From the IMG/VR virus record IMGVR_UViG_3300046810_000555, positions 1 through 56,863 of that record: DNA of 56,863 nucleotides; one strand, written 5' to 3'. The notes beneath the pieces are model-generated. The model had not been told where the DNA came from, searched no databases, and saw nothing but the letters and a program-made list of their open reading frames with translations. Positions within the stretch are counted from its first letter, which is position 1. Each line of letters opens with the position of its first letter. This DNA is from a virus. Of the stretch, positions 53,983-56,863 are shown piece by piece. A program made the position numbers and the translations under genes.

Positions 53983-54448
53983 ACAGCGCGCGGCCGCCGC
54001 TGCAGCGCTGGCCACCATCATCGCCGTGCCGGCCGAAGGGATCCGTCAGATCGCCTACTACGACCCTCCCGGGATTTTGACCGTGTGCTACGGCCATACC
54101 GGCGCTGACGTCGTGGCTAAGCGCTGGTACACCATGGACGAATGCCGCTCGCTGCTGACGGCCGACATGCAGAAGGCGGTCGACCACGTGGAGCGCTGCG
54201 TGCCCGGCCTGCCGGTACCGGTGCTGGCCGCGTTCGCCGATGCTGTGTTCAACCTGGGCCCGACGATCGCGTGCGCGCGCGCCAGCTCGACGGCGGCGCG
54301 CATGCTGTACGCCGGCGACCTGGTCGGCGCCTGCAACCAGCTGCCGCGCTGGGACAAGGCGCGCGTGCTGGGCGCCAAGGTGGCGCTGCCGGGCCTGACC
54401 AAGCGCCGCGCCGCTGAGCGCGACCTCTGCCTGACGGGTGTGTCGTGA
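53969..54448 (+). CDS. GH24 lysozyme, SAR-type endolysin
   Basis: A 159-aa muramidase that cuts peptidoglycan. The catalytic triad follows T4/P21 spacing: E23 in VPAEGIRQ, D32 in YYDPPG and T38 in ILTVCYGHT. The N-terminus (KQRAAAAAALATIIAVPA) is a weakly hydrophobic Ala-rich helix, as in signal-anchor-release endolysins of P21, which reach the periplasm without a full holin. A Cys at residue 40 next to T38 is as in R21, where a Cys switch controls activation. The ATG at 53969 with GGAG is preferred; the longer frame is shadow. Confidence 0.88.
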   Translation: MATPKQRAAAAAALATIIAVPAEGIRQIAYYDPPGILTVCYGHTGADVVAKRWYTMDECRSLLTADMQKAVDHVERCVPGLPVPVLAAFADAVFNLGPTIACARASSTAARMLYAGDLVGACNQLPRWDKARVLGAKVALPGLTKRRAAERDLCLTGVS

Positions 54449-54810
54449 GCGCCGGCATCAAGGCAGCGCCGATGAGCGACAACCAGGTGGCTTTCGATTG
54501 CCCCGGTTGCGGCGAGGTGCACGTGCTGCCGGTCGGCCCTGCTGCCGACGGCCACCAGCGGCCTATATGGGGCTACAACGGCGACCCGGCGCGGCCGACG
54601 TTCACGCCTTCGGTGCTGGCCCGCAACGGGCACCACATAGATGGCGATAAGAAGGAGTGCTGGTGCAACTACGAGGCGCGCACCGGCCGCAAGTCGCCGT
54701 TCAAGTGCGGCGTGTGCCATTCGTTCGTGAGCGATGGCCAGATCCAGTTCCTCGACGATTGCACGCACGCGCTGGCTGGCCAGACCGTTCCTATACCCGA
54801 TTGGAGTTGA
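54445..54810 (+). CDS. DUF6527-like protein (121 aa)
   Basis: A 121-aa protein with GTG start inside the lysozyme stop. It contains FDCPGCGEVHVLPVG, WGYNGDPARPTFTPSVLARN and CGVCHSFVSDGQIQFLDDCT, then HALAGQTVPIPDW. This C-x-x-C and PTFxPS, CHSFxxxGxIxFxxDCTHxLAG pattern is the DUF6527 family of phage lysis-region proteins with unknown role. Its Cys and His residues probably bind zinc. An internal Met at codon 10 is an alternative start. Confidence 0.8.
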   Translation: MSAGIKAAPMSDNQVAFDCPGCGEVHVLPVGPAADGHQRPIWGYNGDPARPTFTPSVLARNGHHIDGDKKECWCNYEARTGRKSPFKCGVCHSFVSDGQIQFLDDCTHALAGQTVPIPDWS

Positions 54811-54812
54811 TC

Positions 54813-55208
54813 ATGGATGCACTGAAGTTTGCCGGCGGCGCCGTCGTAGCCGGCATCTGGAAGGTGGCGGCCGTCGTGCTGGCCGTCCTGCTGCTGGTGG
54901 TGGTGGCCGGCGCCGGAACGGGCTGGTGGCTGTCGGCGGCCGCGCGCGACCAGGCACTGGCCAGCCTGAAAGCGGAGCAGGGCGCCAGCGCCGACCTGCG
55001 CGCCTCGATCGGCGTCCAGAACGAGGCCGTGGAATCGATGCAGCGCGCCACCGCGCAGGCCCAGGCGCGCGGCGATGCCGCTCGGGCCGCCGCTGCCGCC
55101 GCCGGTCGGCGCCTGGATGCCGCTCAGGCCCGGCTGGCCGGCGCGCGCGCAGCCACCTGCGATGAGGCCATGCCGTACGTGAATCAGCTACTGGAGAATG
55201 TGCGATGA
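54813..55208 (+). CDS. Rz: Rz-like inner-membrane spanin
   Basis: A 131-aa protein: a membrane helix at residues 14-38 (IWKVAAVVLAVLLLVVVAGA), then an alanine-rich periplasmic coiled coil (RDQALASLKAEQGASADLRA to RRLDAAQARLAGARAATCDE) and NQLLENVR. This is the topology of lambda Rz, which with Rz1 fuses inner and outer membranes. Its stop overlaps the Rz1 start. Two neighbouring genes in this order, inner spanin then lipoprotein, are strong evidence. Confidence 0.82.
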   Translation: MDALKFAGGAVVAGIWKVAAVVLAVLLLVVVAGAGTGWWLSAAARDQALASLKAEQGASADLRASIGVQNEAVESMQRATAQAQARGDAARAAAAAAGRRLDAAQARLAGARAATCDEAMPYVNQLLENVR

Positions 55209-55489
55209 CGCGAATGAATCAGAAACTTGCGATGTTTCGCAATTTCGCAGGCTTTGCTCTGGCCGCGCTCCTGGCTGGCTGCGCAACCGCGCCAGGGGTG
55301 ACACAGACCGTCTACGTGCCGGTGCATACGCCCTGCGTGAAGGACGTGCCAGCGCGGCCCGAGTACGAGTTCGACAAGCTGCCGCTGGATGCGCCGGCGG
55401 GCGATAAGGTATTGGCGCTGGCGCGCGACTGGCCGCGCGGGAGGAAGTACGAAGGTGAGTTGGAGGCGGCTCTGGCCGGCTGCCAGTAG
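55205..55489 (+). CDS. Rz1: Rz1-like outer-membrane lipoprotein spanin
   Basis: A 94-aa protein with signal MTRMNQKLAMFRNFAGFALA and a lipobox LLAGC, followed by a Pro-rich part (VPVHTPCVKDVPARPEY). Here Rz1 follows Rz with only a 4-nt overlap (ATGA) rather than lying inside it as in lambda. The mature protein is longer than lambda Rz1 (about 60 aa) and ends in a helix with EGELEAALAGCQ. Confidence 0.8.
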   Translation: MTRMNQKLAMFRNFAGFALAALLAGCATAPGVTQTVYVPVHTPCVKDVPARPEYEFDKLPLDAPAGDKVLALARDWPRGRKYEGELEAALAGCQ

Positions 55490-55686
55490 TTAATCTTGGG
55501 TATCTTCCGCCCCAGGCGGTGTAGGGATGCGAGGAAAATCGCCAAACGAAAAATCGACCTCTCAGGATAGCCGCCACGCGATTATCCCGGAGTCGAGATG
55601 GGGCGCACTGAACCAATTGCGCATGCCGTGGTCAGTGCATCACGCGCTTAGCATGGCCTCCCTATGATCGATTGTGCCAATACCGA

Positions 55687-55950
55687 TCAATCCCAATGAA
55701 ACGGACCTTCTACGCATGAGCTGTTGCAGCAGGAGACATACTCGTAGACGACGAAATAATCTGTACGTTCGCCCCACGCCATCCATTTGTTATTCCTCGT
55801 GCAGGTAATCCCACCCTCGCCCACTGCTGTCGTAAGGGTGGCGTCTGAATAGTAGATTGCGTTGTAACCCCTATCAATAAGAGCATATGCCGAGCTGGTA
55901 ACGCTAAGGAGAGTGGCAGCCAGAACGAGTGCGAGAGTGTTACGTTTCAT
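55687..55950 (-). CDS. Reversed small secreted protein (DUF6289-like)
   Basis: An 87-aa protein with a clear signal peptide: MKRNTLALVLAATLLSVTSS, cleaved near AYA. The mature part (NAIYYSDATLTTAVGEGGIT, then C-containing MAWGERTDYFVVYEYVSCCN) matches the DUF6289-like pattern of an N-terminal YYSDA motif and a GE turn with Cys pairs. It lies reversed after the spanins, the classic moron slot. GGAAGATATCT lies before its ATG. Export to the periplasm or outside is likely; function unknown. Confidence 0.75.
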   Translation of the reverse strand: MKRNTLALVLAATLLSVTSSAYALIDRGYNAIYYSDATLTTAVGEGGITCTRNNKWMAWGERTDYFVVYEYVSCCNSSCVEGPFHWD

Positions 55951-56147
55951 AGATATCTTCCTTGAGTGGACCAATTTTACGAAACCAAATTTGCCAGTAA
56001 TTCTTGGGACGGAATTTGAGATGGCTGGAAAACTATATATGTTAATTGTATTTTTGTATACAAATACAAATCTTCAATATTGATAGTTACAACAACACTC
56101 ATCTATATTGCCCCGACGAGCCCAGACGCTGCGGATCTCATTTGATA

Positions 56148-56167
56148 TACTGTTTTTATGTACAGTA
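56148..56167. promoter_or_regulatory. LexA box (SOS operator)
   Basis: TACTGTTTTTATGTACAGTA: a perfect CTGT-N8-ACAG core with matching TA/TA flanks. It lies 16 nt before the start of the 56183 gene, so that gene is expected to be induced by DNA damage. Confidence 0.85.
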
Positions 56168-56182
56168 TTATGGAGGTCGGCG

Positions 56183-56863
56183 GTGAAAGTCTGGGTGTTA
56201 CGGCGACGAAATAGCGGCGAGTTTTTACCGGAGCCAATCCGAGTCGGCGCCGCGCCGGTTCCGTTCGAGTTGCTAGTGGTCGACGTCACGGATCAGGGCA
56301 AGCGCCGGCCGTCGAAGGTCGCGCGCCTCTACTCGCCCGGATCAAAAGCCATCGTCGCGGAACTGGCCAGCATCAAGGTGGTATGGCTGAAAGGCTTCGA
56401 GTTCGTGCTCCAAGGCGTCGATACAACCGCCAACGAGCGCGGCGCTATTCAGGCGGCGCAGTCATGGATGTGCAAGCTCGACGAGCCGCTGGACACAGTC
56501 GGCTTCCGTATGCGCGCCATTTACGATCGCGGTCTGGCGCTGCCGCGTCGCCAGGTGATGGACCGGCCCTCCTATGTCAGCGAGGGCAAGCTCGCCGTTG
56601 GCGAAGCGATAGACGAGCATTTGAATCGCCATGTTCCGTACGCCATTTTTGACAACCCCTACGGGTCCGGGGCGGTGCTGCATGATTGCGAGATCGACTG
56701 GGTCGGCGAGAGCACATTCCAGCTTTCCGGTTTCCAGCACTACGAAGCGTATGGAGACGAGCCGGCGCGGCTTCTACGTCAGGCTTGGATCATCGAGTTC
56801 GACATCAAGACTCCGGAGCAACTGGCATTCATTCGCTCGCTGGCGCCAAAGTCTCAGCGCTGA
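56183..56863 (+). CDS. LexA-box-controlled protein of unknown function (226 aa)
   Basis: An unrecognised 226-aa protein. It starts MKVWVLRRRNSGEFLPEPIR (GTG at 56183, GGAGG 6-7 nt upstream) and has an alpha/beta core: PFELLVVDVTDQGKRRPSKV, AELASIKVVWLKGFEFVLQG. The later part includes HLNRHVPYAIFDNPYGSGAV and LLRQAWIIEFDIKTPEQLAF. No catalytic motif or HTH is clear. Because the LexA box covers its promoter, it is an SOS gene carried at the phage's right end. It may be an accessory damage-response or lysogenic-conversion protein. The stop codon is the last base triplet of the window. Confidence 0.75.
   Translation: MKVWVLRRRNSGEFLPEPIRVGAAPVPFELLVVDVTDQGKRRPSKVARLYSPGSKAIVAELASIKVVWLKGFEFVLQGVDTTANERGAIQAAQSWMCKLDEPLDTVGFRMRAIYDRGLALPRRQVMDRPSYVSEGKLAVGEAIDEHLNRHVPYAIFDNPYGSGAVLHDCEIDWVGESTFQLSGFQHYEAYGDEPARLLRQAWIIEFDIKTPEQLAFIRSLAPKSQR

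Noticed and set aside
53927-54448. Lysozyme start at 53927
   Set aside because: The extra 14 codons overlap the holin-like gene without a ribosome-binding site; the ATG at 53969 has GGAG and gives the standard SAR-lysozyme N-terminus.
1-56863. Integrase gene and attachment site
   Set aside because: No tyrosine or serine recombinase motif was seen in any long frame, and no flanking direct repeat of att type was noticed. They may be beyond the left edge.

Overview
The window is most of a temperate, siphovirus-like phage genome, either a prophage or a phage contig. The likely host is a high-GC beta-proteobacterium, probably Oxalobacteraceae such as Massilia, Duganella or Janthinobacterium. That is an inference from GC-rich codon use, a phage-borne PEP-CTERM protein and a CTGT-N8-ACAG LexA box; no host gene is visible. 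I saw no integrase or att site, so the genome probably continues past the left edge, where a YqaJ-type exonuclease gene is cut.

Immunity and early left (1-5.9 kb): a lambda-like switch. A CI-like repressor (5363-5881, -) and a small Cro-like HTH gene (5964, +) diverge. Leftward promoter PL at 2950-2978 drives a minus-strand operon of small genes, several joined by 4-nt overlaps, a tRNA-like RNA element, an ERF annealing protein and the YqaJ exonuclease. The same 15-bp operator pair, in the same order, sits inside both PL and PR. Between PL and the repressor lie an ORF6N protein, a lipoprotein, an Arc-type repressor and a 50-aa ORF.

Early right (6-21.2 kb): regulators (Rha/KilAC antirepressor, HTH and RHH proteins), then a DNA-modification and replication block. 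It holds a C5-cytosine methyltransferase with about ten internal repeats, a PAPS-reductase-like PP-loop protein, NinG, a helicase-methyltransferase fusion, O- and P-like replication proteins and a zinc-finger protein where Q normally sits. Four short minus-strand genes interrupt this rightward operon at gene boundaries.

Late region (23.4-53.3 kb): metallopeptidase, TerS (DUF2280), TerL, an HNH endonuclease, DUF4055 portal, MuF-like protein, a membrane moron, an M48-type protease, DUF6651 scaffold, P22-like coat with a signal-peptide-like N-terminus, an SGNH-hydrolase decoration protein, a reversed PEP-CTERM gene, head-tail connectors, tail tube, tail chaperones joined by a probable -1 frameshift at TTTTTTG, a 1709-aa tape measure, tail-tip proteins and a self-cleaving-type tail fibre.

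Lysis and right end (53.3-56.9 kb): membrane and holin-like proteins, a SAR-type lysozyme, DUF6527 protein, Rz/Rz1, a reversed DUF6289-like secreted peptide, and an unknown gene behind a perfect LexA box. All functional calls are from motif reading of the sequence; no database search was run.
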